A stretch of DNA of 64,000 nucleotides from assembly GCA_008828725.1 (NCBI GenBank), contig MEHQ01002433.1, positions 70,388 through 134,387 on the forward strand, written 5' to 3'. The translations under genes were made by a program, and so were the position numbers. This DNA comes from Saccharina japonica. Its lineage: Eukaryota > Sar > Phaeophyceae > Laminariales > Laminariaceae. A model generated the notes under the pieces. The model saw only the letters and a program-made list of their open reading frames with translations. It ran no database searches and had not been told where the DNA came from. Positions 43,975 through 54,451 of this stretch are shown here, one piece after another (positions within the stretch are counted from its first letter, which is position 1; each line of letters opens with the position of its first letter).

Positions 43975-46900
43975 ACGATCTATGCTTGGCGTGGTTGTGG
44001 TGTGGGCTGTAGAACGGGAGGCCGGGTCGCGGCGGGTGGTACCTCGGGCCTACCTGGTCACGGAACGGCAGTGACAGACCTTGGGCGTGGACCGTTCGAA
44101 CTTGTGTGTGCGTAATGAGGCGGTACTCTCTACCGAGTATAATATAGGGGAAACGGGGACGCTGGTAATCCACAAAAAATCCTCTTTTTTTTGCGTCGCA
44201 AAAATCTCTTCTACTAGTATTTATTCCGCTTGTTTTTGGCGCATCTCGACGCTTGGGAAGAAGGATGTGCCAGCATACATATCCCTCTGCTCTCTGTACG
44301 AGTGGCCTACTCTTTTTTTTTTTCCTGCGCTCTCTCGCAAAAGTCGTACATTGATTCGAGGCTATTGTTATTATTTCGGTTCGAGCGGGGGGTGTGCGGT
44401 GGGTTTGTGGGATACTCGATGTCGTATATCACACCATGCTGTTAATTGGCTGACCCTGAGAGGAGTACGTATACTTATCATATACCAGGTACCTGGTATG
44501 TTTTTTCTGGTTTTTATTTCGGCAGTACTGGGTCTCGCGCAAAAGTCGTATGATATTTATTGTTCTGGTAGGTTATGTTATTGGCCGGTGTGTGCATGTA
44601 CAGTGTCTAGTCTCTGAGGTTGTCGGTTCAATACCACTGTCTTGTTTTCATCGGGCACGAGTATCATTGGGCCAGCCGCAAATGATACGCGGTGATCTAC
44701 ACGTCGCGGCACAATGCAAGGCTCCAATAAAACTTTATGTGGACCGGTGTGGACAGAAATATAGCGCACAACGAACTTCCAAGTACCGTGGTTATATATC
44801 TCTGATATAGTGCGCACTGGTTTTGAAATACAGGCAATAGGCTACTTGGTAATGTATTAATTGCGTCAGTATCAGTATTGCTGGTGGCTTGACAGCCGCG
44901 TATGCAGGAAGAAGGAAAAGCAGCCGGCGCCCAGACCAACAATCGGCGCCAGTGTGGGCGGAGACCAATAAGTTTTTTTTTTGCGCTAGCACGTATTTGT
45001 TAAGCTGCCTGTACGACATGAATGATGCTGTTTGTCTATTGGTTTTGCTGTGCTATAAAACCGTACCGTCCAGTAGCATTTTGGGAAGCGGCCGAAATAC
45101 GCCGCCCATCCATGGGGTCTTGGAACGGCACAACGGGGCGCGGCGACACAGGGCAACCGGGCACACCGTTTTCAAAGTTGGGCCCGCAGTACCCGTACTT
45201 CTTTACCGGAGCGCCGGGTTTGAGCTGTTGCACCTGAAATGCCGCTTTCTTTCCGCGTACTCGTATCATACGCATAACACTTTGCCCTTTACCGCGCGCC
45301 ATCCCTCCCTTCATTGCATCCCGCCGCATTGGGCGCAGTCGAAAGCAGATGCAGTCTTATCCTTACATAGCTCGAATACGTAAATTACTCCATAGCCATG
45401 CATCCAGATCGCCGCCGTGCATCAGTGCCAACATCCCATCCAGAATCGCCCCACGAACACCGATGTGATCATCCATCGATTGTCACTCACGAGCGGAATC
45501 CTTTCATTGCATCTTTGCCCGATCGCATTCAACTATCCATCCATGCAACTCCAATCATTCATTCGACTCAGCTCCAGCCCACCACATGCCAGTCGCATTG
45601 TCATCATCGCATCTATGGCATCCGTTAGTTATGGCCACTATTTCGCCCAGGTGTTTCTTGTACGACCTCACCGGCCCAATATGACTGGGGTATGGTGGTC
45701 ATCACGGTCTGGCTGTGCAGTTTTTTCTTTGCAGGTTGTCCTGCGTGTTCTTACTATGCCGCGGGAGCAAGCCGGTGCTTACACGGTACAGCGACCGGCA
45801 TCGAGGCCGCATTCATACCCCCCCCCCCCCCCCCCCCCCCCCCCCGCCCCCGCCCCGCCCATCCCCCCCCCCCCCCCCCCCCCCCCCCGCCCCCCCCCCC
45901 TGCCCCCCCCCCCGAACCCCCCCCTCTCGCCCAAGTGCACGGCAGCCAGCAGTCACGGCACTGCACCCAAAATTCCTGAGAGATTCCGGCAGCAACCAAA
46001 GGGCGAACTCCACAACACTCCGATCGCCGCCAGCAAGCCAGTGCCATAGGCAGTCCAGCGCCAAACCATACTCAGTGTCTCACACCCGCTCACACCCCAT
46101 AGCCACCCATCGCTCGATCAAATGCATGCAAGGCATGAAGCGCCAACCGCCCACACATCGCCGTCCATATGCTCTATATTCATGCAAACAATGCCCGCCG
46201 CACAGCACCCAATCGCATCTACCCTACTCCGCAAAATCCATCGCGTGCCGAATGACAACCGAATCCACGCCCACCCGAGTCTAACTTCCTATCCCGGCGC
46301 TGTCGCCCCTTGCCCTTCTGCCTCTTCACGCCGATCGCACCAGCAGCTACTATGTGATAAAAACATGTTAGGCACAAACCAGCTGTGGCATCCGCGCATT
46401 TACTAAAAAACCACGTATCGCACAGGGCAGCAAATGCATGCGGCACATGAAATAAAGATACACACACATCAGTACATGTGGCGAATGCATCTTTTCTCCC
46501 CCGCCCCCCATTCGCTGCAATCCATGGCCATCCCCTCTCTTCTCGTTTTTTTTTTTGTCATATTGACCATGTTCCTTGGTGCCACGTTTATTCCCATTCT
46601 CTGTGCGTGAAGGTATACACGTGATAATATCGACACGTTACGCAATATATACTTCCTTTGCCAACGCAAGAAATCTCGTACGCGGCTGCGCTACTAAAGG
46701 CACTATGGTCATTCCGCTCCGCAACGGCAGGCCGGGCGGGCCCCCCAAAAGTCGCCTATTCATTTTTTCATGCGCGATGTTGTGCTTTTTCCTTCTCCTC
46801 CCCGCACATCAGTGCCATCCCAGACTCCAGGAATCGCATTGGACGCCTTGTGCATTGGCTCCCCACAGCCATAGTGTATAATTATGGCGATGAATGAGTT

Positions 46901-48355
46901 GATTGAATGTGAAGCACGATGATAAAACAATCGCGTAAATAGTTATTCAGCGGCATTATATATAGCGAAGTTAGTACCCTATGCATAGTATTTATGTCCT
47001 TGCTGTTGGTGTGTTCCGCTACATGTGTCGGCGCCGCGAGCGTCCCGCACACAACATCGAGTTCGCCTCGCGTAGTGGGCCCCACCATCGTTCTGTGAAC
47101 GGCCATCCAACCGACATCCTTGGCAGCCAATCCATCCAGCCCACCCAACTAGGGCCATCATCTTAACTCACCCATCCACTCCCTCCCATCCATCCTCCGT
47201 CCGAACATCCATCCCATTCTTGGTTTGTCACTCCTACCCAACGTTTTCCACGCCCTACCGACCCACAGAGGTCACATGTATGGTAGTATTGTCGGCTCGG
47301 AGCGCTTCTTGGCGAGTTATGCGAAAGCGTAGTAGCGGTTACCTGTGTGTGGGCTTCTCATGACAGAAAGAAGGCACGCACTCGGCCACATCCAGTGCAC
47401 ACGAGACACACGGCGGGCCAGCCCACTGCATCGCGACACGGACCCACGACCAAAAAAACAACAATAGAGGGCGCGCTGTCTGCATACCACCCATTCAAGC
47501 GAGGAACCTCTTCCTCCCTCGTTTCTTTTTGGTTCTTAATACACGCAACGGAGTCGCTGTTCAGCATAGATGAGGAATTAGACGAACTGAATCGTGTTAT
47601 GGACAAGCTCTTGTTGGGGCAGGCTCGGCAGATAGTACGGTAGTGCGAGGAAATGATCGCGCTATCCCCTCGGGAGGATAGTTTAGACTGGTGGCGGCCA
47701 CAGGCCCGCGAAGAGCAGAAGGGGAATACAGAGTAGCAAAACGTTATTGTATGTATCGTAATACAAAGCAATGTTCTTCTTTTTTCTTTTGATTGTGCTT
47801 CTTCACAGCTAACGCCATTATTTCTACCGTCCACGTGAAAACAACGTATTAGCGGCCCCCAGCTGTTGCAAGTGTCTGGCTATGAGGAGTAGGAACGGTG
47901 CTCCGTCTCGAAATGCGATGCGTGGTCAATCGGTCAATAACTCGCGGCAAGCAAAAATGAGGCAACGGCCCCCCGGCCCCCCCTCTCTCCCATCCCATCC
48001 TGTCAGCCGGAGCGTTGCATGTCTGGCGCAGACAACGTGACAGCTGACATAATGTACTTCGTTCTCTAAACCTCCCTCCCTCCCTCGCCTCTCCGCCATG
48101 GCCCTCGCTGCCATGCCGGCTCCCTCTCTCCCATCCATCCCAACCATGATGACGGCAAACAGACATCGCGCGCTGTGCCGAGCGCTGGGGGCTCGACGGC
48201 TGGGCAAAAAAATTCCCCGGCCCGGACCTCCAGCCGAGAAGTAGACGACACCGTGCACCATCGGCGGGTCCACTGGGTAAGGCGGGTGTCTGGAGCGATC
48301 GGGCGGGTGACCTCGTGAGCGATGCGCGACGTCGTAGCGCCCTCTCCCTCCGCGG
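43975..48355 (-). other. insertion-rich inverted copy of 52968-49695
   Basis: Reverse complement of the good copy: GCGTGGTTGTGGTGTG near 43992 corresponds to CACACCACAACCACGC near 52950; GTTTTATCACATGTACCTGC-type, (CCAT)n and PCT-B sequences follow in reverse order; it ends near 48355 against about 49695. It is about 4.4 kb against 3.3 kb, again inflated by insertions. The HAD exon fragment appears at about 48165-48355 on the plus strand. The C-block at 45829-45925 has no counterpart of that size. Confidence 0.8.
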
Positions 48356-48505
48356 AAAAATTCAAAAATAAATAAAAAAAAAAAAGAGTCGTCAATGAAC
48401 CGCACTCGGCTGCATTTCCCAGTGCGCGTGCGCGGCGGGCCTGTCGGGTCGTCCGCGCCGCCGGCGATCTCCAGAATCGCTGTCGGAATCATGCTTCACT
48501 CCACC
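48356..48505. other. 150-bp GC-rich segment of unknown origin before the gap
   Basis: After an A-rich stretch (48356-48389) comes GC-rich sequence not matching the good copy. On the minus strand it reads IPTAILEIAGGADDP then RTRTGKCSRVRFIDD, which is protein-like, but the segment is too short to identify. It could be the edge of another contig or read. Confidence 0.3.
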
Positions 48506-48529
48506 NNNNNNNNNNNNNNNNNNNNNNNN
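48506..48529. other. assembly gap (24 N)
   Basis: A run of 24 N marks an unresolved join. The sequence right of it (TTCCCCCTAGG) equals that at about 38222-38233, so the two flanks probably belong together. Confidence 1.
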
Positions 48530-48807
48530 TTCCCCCTAGGCCCAACCATCTCTGCCCTCCACCCCACCAAGCGGTGGCCTTGTGTGCCTGCTGCTGCTCG
48601 TGTTGTTGTTGTTGCTGCTGCTGCTGCTGCTGACGCTAGAGTTGCCGTCGCTGCTGCCGCTGATGCTCACGAAGGTGGTGGCATCGACAACTCTAGAGCA
48701 TTCCCGCGAAAAGCGCACGGCAGACAAAAAAAAACAGCCTCGTTCTTTTTTGTTTTTGCCGACGAGACGAGGCACTGGTATACTACTATACCCCCCCCTC
48801 CCGCCAG

Positions 48808-48860
48808 AGGGTCTATGGTCATACGACTACGGCCGTGCACGGCATGAGTACACCCCCCCC
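48808..48860 (+). mobile_element. PCT-A 3' end
   Basis: GAGGGTCTATGGTCATACGA, CTACGGCCGTGCACGGCATG and AGTACAC plus C run: the last 50 bp of PCT-A. The (CTG)n tract at 48587-48632 lies just before it. Confidence 0.8.
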
Positions 48861-49087
48861 GCCCCCCGCCCAGGCCCCCGCCGCCAACCCCCTCCCCATC
48901 CCCCACTGTGTATATATAGCCTCATTTCGCCCACAAGGCAGCGAGTGCATGCAGAAAGCCTCCGCCCACTGCTGCATCACGGTAGCGGTGGCGGCGGCGG
49001 CAGGTAGCTAGATAGATAGCTTCCCTTACCCTCCCATCGCACGGACCGGACCACACAGTTAGTAGTAGCCGAAGTCCATTAGGGGCG

Positions 49088-49861
49088 CTAGGTAGGAGGG
49101 GTGGTGCCGCATACGTATCGCAGCAGCAGCGGCGGCGGCGGCGGTGGGCGGTGGGAGCTATATAGGCAGATAGTAGCTCCCCCCTGCTGCATACGTATCA
49201 CAGCAGTAGCGGCGGCACCGGAGGCGGTGGCGGGAGCTACGCAGGTACATACAGTAGTGCCCCTCCCCCCCCCCCCCCCCCCCCCCCAGTAACCGTACCC
49301 CGTTGGGGGATGCTGCTGGTGGGGGTGTTGTTGCTGCTGCTGCTGCTGCTGCATTTGTTGCATCTGTTGCTGCTGCTGCATTTGTTGCATCTGTAGTTGC
49401 ATCTGCTGCTGCTGCTGCTGCTGCTTGCTGGAGGAGGAATTGGTGAAGGTCATCCCCGGAACGAACGTGCACGACGGCTCCACCACTTTGGCCCTCTGCA
49501 AGACCAACCCCTGGCCCCCCTCCACGAGAAGCCCGTGCCCGCCGATTCTCACGAACGCCTCGACGTTCCTCCGCGTGTCGTCGATGAGAAGGGTCGAGCC
49601 GGGCGAGTACGCCTCCCCCCTTCTCTCGAAGAGAACCCGGATCTGGTCGTTCTTCGTGTAGGTGTCTTGGTGCCTTATCATCTCCGCGTACTGGGCGGAG
49701 GAGAGGGCTACGACGTCGCGATCGCTCACGAGGTCACCCGCGCCGATCGCTCCCAGAACCCGCCTTACCAGGTGGGACCCGCCTATGTGCACGGTGTCGT
49801 CTACTTCTCGCTGGAAGGTCGCGATGCCCACCGTCAGCCCCAGCGCTCGGCACAGCCGCAT
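49088..49861 (-). CDS. HAD-superfamily hydrolase-like exon with poly-Gln tail
   Basis: From ATG at 49861 the frame runs 257 codons to 49088. Residues 1-120 look like the core of a haloacid dehalogenase (HAD) phosphohydrolase: GLTVGIATFQ (residues 8-17) resembles motif II with Thr15; Lys70 in YTKNDQIRVLFERR is placed for motif III; LLIDDTRRNVEAFVRIGG (91-108) is a good motif IV, with Asp94-Asp95 as metal ligands. Motif I (DxDxT/V), with the nucleophile, is missing and should lie in an upstream exon. The frame continues 213 nt upstream, but the sequence there is pyrimidine-rich and ends in ATACCAAAACCAG, a likely acceptor just before the ATG, so the true exon may start at about 49865. Residues 147-179 are Gln/Met-rich, coded by CTG/CAG repeats; beyond that, a G homopolymer and PCR-like simple sequence make the C-terminus doubtful. 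A PCT-B element lies about 160 bp upstream in sense orientation. Confidence 0.5.
   Translation of the reverse strand: MRLCRALGLTVGIATFQREVDDTVHIGGSHLVRRVLGAIGAGDLVSDRDVVALSSAQYAEMIRHQDTYTKNDQIRVLFERRGEAYSPGSTLLIDDTRRNVEAFVRIGGHGLLVEGGQGLVLQRAKVVEPSCTFVPGMTFTNSSSSKQQQQQQQMQLQMQQMQQQQQMQQMQQQQQQQQHPHQQHPPTGYGYWGGGGGGGRGTTVCTCVAPATASGAAATAVIRMQQGGATICLYSSHRPPPPPPLLLRYVCGTTPPT
49310..49430 (-). repeat. CAG/CTG repeat within the HAD-like exon
   Basis: GCTGCTGCTGCATTTGTTGC-type units encode the Gln/Met tract. The C run at 49266-49287 just beyond it would encode poly-Gly if translated. Confidence 0.8.
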
Positions 49862-49869
49862 GGTCTGGT

Positions 49870-49945
49870 TTTGGTATGCATGGTTGGATGGATGGGAGAG
49901 AGGGAGGGATGGGAGGGAGGGATGGGAGGGAGGGAGGTTAGAGAA
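49870..49945 (+). repeat. GGATGGGAGGGA tract (intron-like pyrimidine tract on minus)
   Basis: TGGATGGATGGGAGAGAGGG and GAGGGATGGGAGGGAGGGA repeats. On the minus strand this is a strong polypyrimidine tract directly before the inferred acceptor of the HAD-like exon. Confidence 0.7.
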
Positions 49946-50016
49946 AAATAACATATTCAGACGTGCCCGTATTCTGGCAGACATGCAACGCTGCAACGGT
50001 GAGATAGAGATAGAGA

Positions 50017-50355
50017 GGGGGGGGGGCGTGCTCATTTTTTGCTTGCCGGAGTTATTTGACCATTGACCACGCATCCATTTCGAGACGGAGCACCGTTCCT
50101 ACTCCTCATAGAGACACTTCCAACAGCTGGGCGCTAATACGTTGTTTCCACGTTGACGGGTAGAAATAATGGGTTAGTGTGAAGAACACAATCAAAAGAA
50201 AAAGAAAAACATGCTTTTATTACGTACATACAATCGTTTTGCTACTCTTATCCCCTTCTTGTTTCGCCGCCTGTGGCCGCCACCATCTACTATCTCCGAG
50301 GATAGCGATCATTTCCTCGCTACGTACTATCTCCGAGTGCCCCAACAAACTTGTC
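50017..50355 (-). mobile_element. PCT-B poly(C)-tailed element with nested insertion
   Basis: On the minus strand it starts near GGAGATAGT...GGATAGTAGATGGTGGCG, continues with GCCACAGGCGGCGAAACAAG, and ends GCACGCC plus the G/C run at 50017-50026. Compared with 54878-55127, about 65 bp at 50150-50215 are extra: TTGACGGGTAGAAATAATGG and GTGTGAAGAACACA, a GTCGACGGGTAGAAA-family relic inserted in the element. Confidence 0.8.
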
Positions 50356-50547
50356 CATACCACATTCATTCGTCTAATTTCCTCATCTCTGAACACATCC
50401 CGTTGGATTATAAGAACCAAAAAGAAAAGGAGAAGAGTTCCTCGCTTGAATGGGTGTATGCAGACAGCGCGCCTCTATTGTTGGTTTATATCATGAGAGG
50501 GCGCAAGAACGTCCCGAGGCGACAATACTTATCCAGGTATCAGGTAT

Positions 50548-50700
50548 GCTCTGTGGGTGGGTGGGTGGGTGGGTGGGTGATTTGGAGGAGTGATGGATGG
50601 ATGGATGGACGGACGGATGGATGGATGGATGGGTGGGTGGATGGATGGGTGGGTGGATGGATGGCTGCATGGATGGGTGGATGGGTTCACAGAACGATGG
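50548..50700 (+). repeat. GGTG/GGAT tetranucleotide tract
   Basis: (GTGG)n then (GATG)n and mixtures of the two, ending near 50700. The Trp/Met/Gly-rich or His/Pro/Ser-rich frames through it are not genes. Confidence 0.9.
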
Positions 50701-51300
50701 GTGGGGCACTCGGAGGCGAACTCGTGTGTGTGCGGGCGCGCGACACATGTAGGAACACACCAACAGCAAGGACATAATATCATATGATAGGGTACTACTT
50801 CGTATATATAATGCGTGCAATAACTATTTACCGGATGTTTTAATCATCGTGCTCACATTCAATCAACTCATCATCGCCATAATTATACCTAGGCTGTGGG
50901 AGCAAGACAAGCTCCAATGATTCTGGAGTCTGGATGGATGGAGTGGGAGAAGAAAAAGCACAATCCATGAAAAAAATGAAAGGACTTGGGGGGGGGGGGG
51001 AATCAGCCTACGTACAGCCGGTAGAGATTTCTGCGTTGGCAGTATATATTGCCGGTAAGTGTCGTATAACGTGTATACTTTCACCACAAGGAACGCCACA
51101 AGGAATGGTCAATATGACAAAAAAAAACGAGAAGAGAGGGATGATGGATTGCAGCGGGGGGGCGAGAAGAGCATGCACATGTATGATGTGTGTATTTTAT
51201 TTCATGTGCGCATGCATTGCTGCTGTGCATACGTGGTTTTTAGTTAAATGCGCGTGCACATGTGTGTAAACATGTTTTATCACATGTACTGCTGTGCGAT
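50701..51300. other. no gene seen
   Basis: Unique sequence containing a G run (50989-51000) and ATAATATCATATGATAGGG-type AT-rich stretches. Nothing coding. Confidence 0.5.
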
Positions 51301-51319
51301 CGTGAGAGGAGAAGGGCAA

Positions 51320-51790
51320 GGGCCGGATGGATTGATGGGTGGGTGGGTGTATTGGCAGATGGATTTTGCGGATAGGTAGATGGATTGGTGTGTGGGTGGA
51401 TGTTTGCATGAATTGATGGACGGATGTGTGGGTGGATGCTTGCATGCATTGATCGACGGATGGGTGGATGGGTGTGGGTGTGGACTGATGTATGGGTTTG
51501 GGTGGACTGCTGTATGGATGGACTGCTGGATGGATGTGTGAGTCGCTTGGCGGATGGATTTGGTGCGTGGGTGGGTGGATGGGAGATAACTAACGGATGC
51601 ATAGATGGATGGATGCATGCATGGATGTGTGGGTGGACTGATGAATGAATGATTGGATGGATGGATGGATAGTTGAATGGACGGATGAATGAATGGATTG
51701 GTGTGGGTTGACCAATCGATGGATGATTGAATGGTGTGTGGGTGGATCGATGGGTGGACTGATGGACGGGTGGACTGATGCATGTATGGA
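51320..51790 (+). repeat. degenerate GGATG/GGTGT tract
   Basis: TGGATGGATGGGTGGGTGG variants with GATTGATGGACGGATG-type units occupy almost 500 bp. The minus strand gives a long His/Pro/Ser/Thr frame (51240-51926) that follows entirely from the repeat. Confidence 0.9.
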
Positions 51791-52467
51791 GTAATTTACG
51801 TATTGAGTATGTAAGGATGACTGCTGTTCGACTGCCCCAATGGGCGGATGCATGAAGGGAGGGATGGGCGGGTAAAGGCAAAGTGTATGCGTATATACGA
51901 GTACGCGGAAGAAAGGGATCAGGCAACAGTGGTGGTAAAAGTACGGGTACGGGGCTTAACGGTGTGCCTTGCTGTGTCGCGCGCCCCCGTGTACCTTCGC
52001 CTCATGGAGGGCGGCGTATTCGGCCGCTTCCAAAATGTACTGGACGTACGTTTATAGCACAGCAAAACCATAGACAAACAGCAGCATCATCGTACAGCAG
52101 TGTAAAATATACTGTACCGAAAAAAAAAACTTATTGTCTCCGCACACTGCGCGATTGTTGGTTGGCCGCTGCTTTTCCTTCTTCCTGCATACGGGTGTCA
52201 AGCCACCAGCAATATATACTTGACGAATTATACATACCAATAGCCTATTGCTGTATTAAACCAGTGCACTATATCAGAATATATACCACGTACTTGGAGT
52301 TGTTGCGTATATTCTTCCACACTCCACATAATTATTGGAGCCTGCATTGTGGCCGCGGACTAGATCACCGGTCATTGCGATGATATCGTGCGAGGAAACA
52401 AACGTGTTTGCGATGCAAGATAACCTGTTACATCACACACGCCAAAAACAAAAACGAACAAAATATC

Positions 52468-52700
52468 ATACGACTTTGCCGAGAGTACCCGAAAAAAAAC
52501 AGAAAAAAACATACCAGGTACCTGGTATATGATATACGTACTCCTTCTCAAGGTCAGAATTAAAGCATGGTGTTTATATACGACATCATACCACTACACG
52601 CCAACCCCCCCCCTCGAAAAAATATCATACCTGGTATGTACGACTTTGCCGAGAGTACCCGAAAAAAAAACGTAGCACTCGTACGAGAGAGAGTATGTAT
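52468..52700 (+). repeat. 166-bp partial tandem duplication with a CCAGGTACCTGG palindrome
   Basis: ATACGACTTTGCCGAGAGTA with CCCGAAAAAAAA occurs near 52468 and as GTACGACTTTGCCGAGAGTA near 52637. Between them, ATACCAGGTACCTGGTAT at 52511-52528 is a perfect 18-bp palindrome and ATCATACCTGGTATG lies at 52624. Confidence 0.75.
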
Positions 52701-52970
52701 GTGCACTCCTTCCTTCCCAAGGTCAGAATGGAAAAAAAAACAAACGAAAATGTGAGAATTTTGGACGAAAAAAAAAGAGGCATTTTTTGTGGATACCAGG
52801 TCCCCTTTCCCCTATATATACTCGTAGAGAGTACCGCCTCATTACGCACACACAAGTTCAAGGTCACGCCCAAGGTCTGTCACTCCGTTCCGTGTACCAG
52901 GTAGGCCCGAGGTACCCACCCGCCGCGACCCGGCTCGGTGTCTACAGCACACCACAACCACGCAAGATAG

Positions 52971-53430
52971 AGACTAAACCTGCCCCCGCTCGGGGTGTCT
53001 GCGCCCCACATTGGCGTCGTCGGCAGGACATTTTTTAGGAATGATATTTACGTTGGTTTTAGTGTAACCCCCCCCCCCCCCCTCTGTTTGGGACTCGGGG
53101 CAAAAAAAGTGTCATGTCGTGTCGTGGTGTGGCGTGTAAAGTGTGTGTGTGTTTCTTTTTTCAGAATACCCCTGGTCTTGGTTTGAGTCTTACCATGGTA
53201 AGTTCTTACCAGATTCTTGCTGAACGGAAATAGGCCATCACAGTATACAAAAACTTGCATGTCCGATACTTATATATAAATATATAGATCCGGGCTGCAC
53301 CGGAATGGACGGATCCACACTACTGTACGTAATTTTTCTTCGTCTATCCACAGACAGCTATCATAGCTCTATCTATCTGTTGCCTTAGGCTACGCTTGTG
53401 AGCCCTTGCACGAATGCAACAACATTTTTT
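52971..53430. other. no gene seen
   Basis: Begins where the noisy copies stop matching. Contains a C run (53070-53083) and a TGTGTGTGTTTC stretch. TTTCTTTTTTCAG at 53151-53163 would serve as a splice acceptor, but the following frame is short and unsupported. Confidence 0.45.
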
Positions 53431-53431
53431 C

Positions 53432-53628
53432 CAGGGCTGTTCGTGGGGTCGGGGTCAAACCTCGCGGGTCAGGTCGGGTCGGGTAAAGGTAAGGGTGACC
53501 CGACCCGACCCGGCCCGACCCGTGAGAGTTTGAGAACCCCATGACCCGACCCGACCGGACCGGATCGGACCCGACCCGTGAGACAAAAAACAAAAACAAA
53601 AACTTTCTGACCCGTCAAGAGCCTTGCA
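53432..53628. mobile_element. hAT-like GGGTC-rich foldback MITE, copy 2
   Basis: Left end CAGGGCTGTTCGTGGGGTCG, then (GGGTC)n; right half (GACCC)n, CCGTGAGA, and end TCAAGAGCCTTG, inverse of the left. ATTTTTTC stands directly before the left end (53424-53431) and again at 53629-53636, a candidate 8-bp target duplication as hAT elements make, if two extra bases are counted into the right end. Confidence 0.65.
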
Positions 53629-53679
53629 ATTTTTTCCGAGCCGTATTCCCCAAGTATTTCACGCCTGGGGCAGATCATT

Positions 53680-53860
53680 GATCGATTGCCCACTTGGTGC
53701 TTCTACGAGTAGATCTTTCAGGGCGGATCTATTCTTAACGGTAGATTGATCTGCATGATCTATATTGGTACAGCTCATCATGCTACCTACATCATACCGC
53801 GTGGGAGCCGTACATAGCCGTTCGTTAGGATCTCGCAAATGATCCTGATCGTGATCTCTC
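53680..53860 (-). repeat. GATC-rich dispersed repeat family, minus copy
   Basis: On the minus strand: GAGAGATCACGATCAGGATC, CGGCTCCCACGCGGTATGAT, CAGATCAATCTACCG and GATCAATGATCTGCC, in the order of the 55.3-kb copy. Confidence 0.6.
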
Positions 53861-54135
53861 CGGTCGGTGTGTGCACGTGTTTTGTATTTTTGTGCCCCGA
53901 AACGCCGTTCGCTGCAGATGGGGAAACCCCCTCCGGAATCTCGACTCACCCTATTTGCTGCAAGACAGGACCAGGCAAAAAAAACTTCCTGCAGGTCGTT
54001 TTGGTCTGATCTTGGTCGCGAGGCTGTGGCCCTCCGACCGCCCGTTTACTTTTGAAGAAAAGCCCCGACCAAGATACGCCGCGGAGCCGTGCTACCTACC
54101 TACCCCTGCAGACCTCTATAGCTCCCCCCCACAAC
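53861..54135. other. no assigned gene
   Basis: Two overlapping plus-strand frames are open here (to 54055 and 54236) with mixed composition, but the longer one runs into the PCT-A element at 54139 and neither is recognisable. Confidence 0.4.
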
Positions 54136-54138
54136 AGT

Positions 54139-54348
54139 GCAAGTCCGCCTCACAAGCGGTTCTTACTACTGTAGGATGCAGCTCACCCTTCATGCGACTC
54201 GCCCAACATCTCACGGCGCTTCGCGCTTGGTGCTAGCAATGTCTGCCTGGTCGGTGAAAACCCGACATGCTCCGTCCCGGCATTGCAGGGATGAGAGGGT
54301 CTATGGTCATACGACTATGGCCATGCATGAAAATGAAGCACACCCCCC
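54139..54348 (+). mobile_element. PCT-A poly(C)-tailed element
   Basis: A complete body from GCAAGTCCGCCTCACAAGCG to GCATGAAAATGAAGCACACC plus a short C run. Isolated from the other copies, it confirms the family is dispersed. Confidence 0.85.
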
Positions 54349-54363
54349 ACAGCAGGGTTGGGG

Positions 54364-54451
54364 TTAACCCCTTAAGAACTGGTCCCACGAATTTGGGGAC
54401 AAAGTACTCGGAATTAGTGTGGGATTTTTTTTTCAGTTCTGAATGGGTTAA
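54364..54451. mobile_element. piggyBac-like 88-bp MITE, intact copy
   Basis: TTAA at 54364-54367 and 54448-54451 flank CCCCTTAAGAACTG and CAGTTCTGAATGGG. It is in the opposite orientation to 14759-14846 and has the same length. A more diverged relative (GCTTGGAATTGATGTGATTG) lies at about 54610-54730. Confidence 0.8.

Noticed and set aside
43583-44173. 196-residue Ser/Phe/Pro/Leu-rich frame on the minus strand
   Set aside because: It is the complement of the purine-rich spacer and noisy copy; it has no counterpart in the clean copy.
38226-48355. A genuine large inverted duplication with decaying genes
   Set aside because: Divergence is dominated by small scattered insertions in both arms relative to the clean copy, and the segment abuts a run of N; a raw-read artefact explains this more simply.
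51240-51926. 228-residue His/Pro/Ser/Thr-rich frame on the minus strand
   Set aside because: It spans the degenerate GGATG tract and is open only because that tract lacks stops on the minus strand.
51848-52057. 69-aa plus-strand frame with TVVVKVRVRGLTVCLAVS
   Set aside because: Somewhat protein-like, but short, starting inside simple sequence and without a recognisable family or splice signals.
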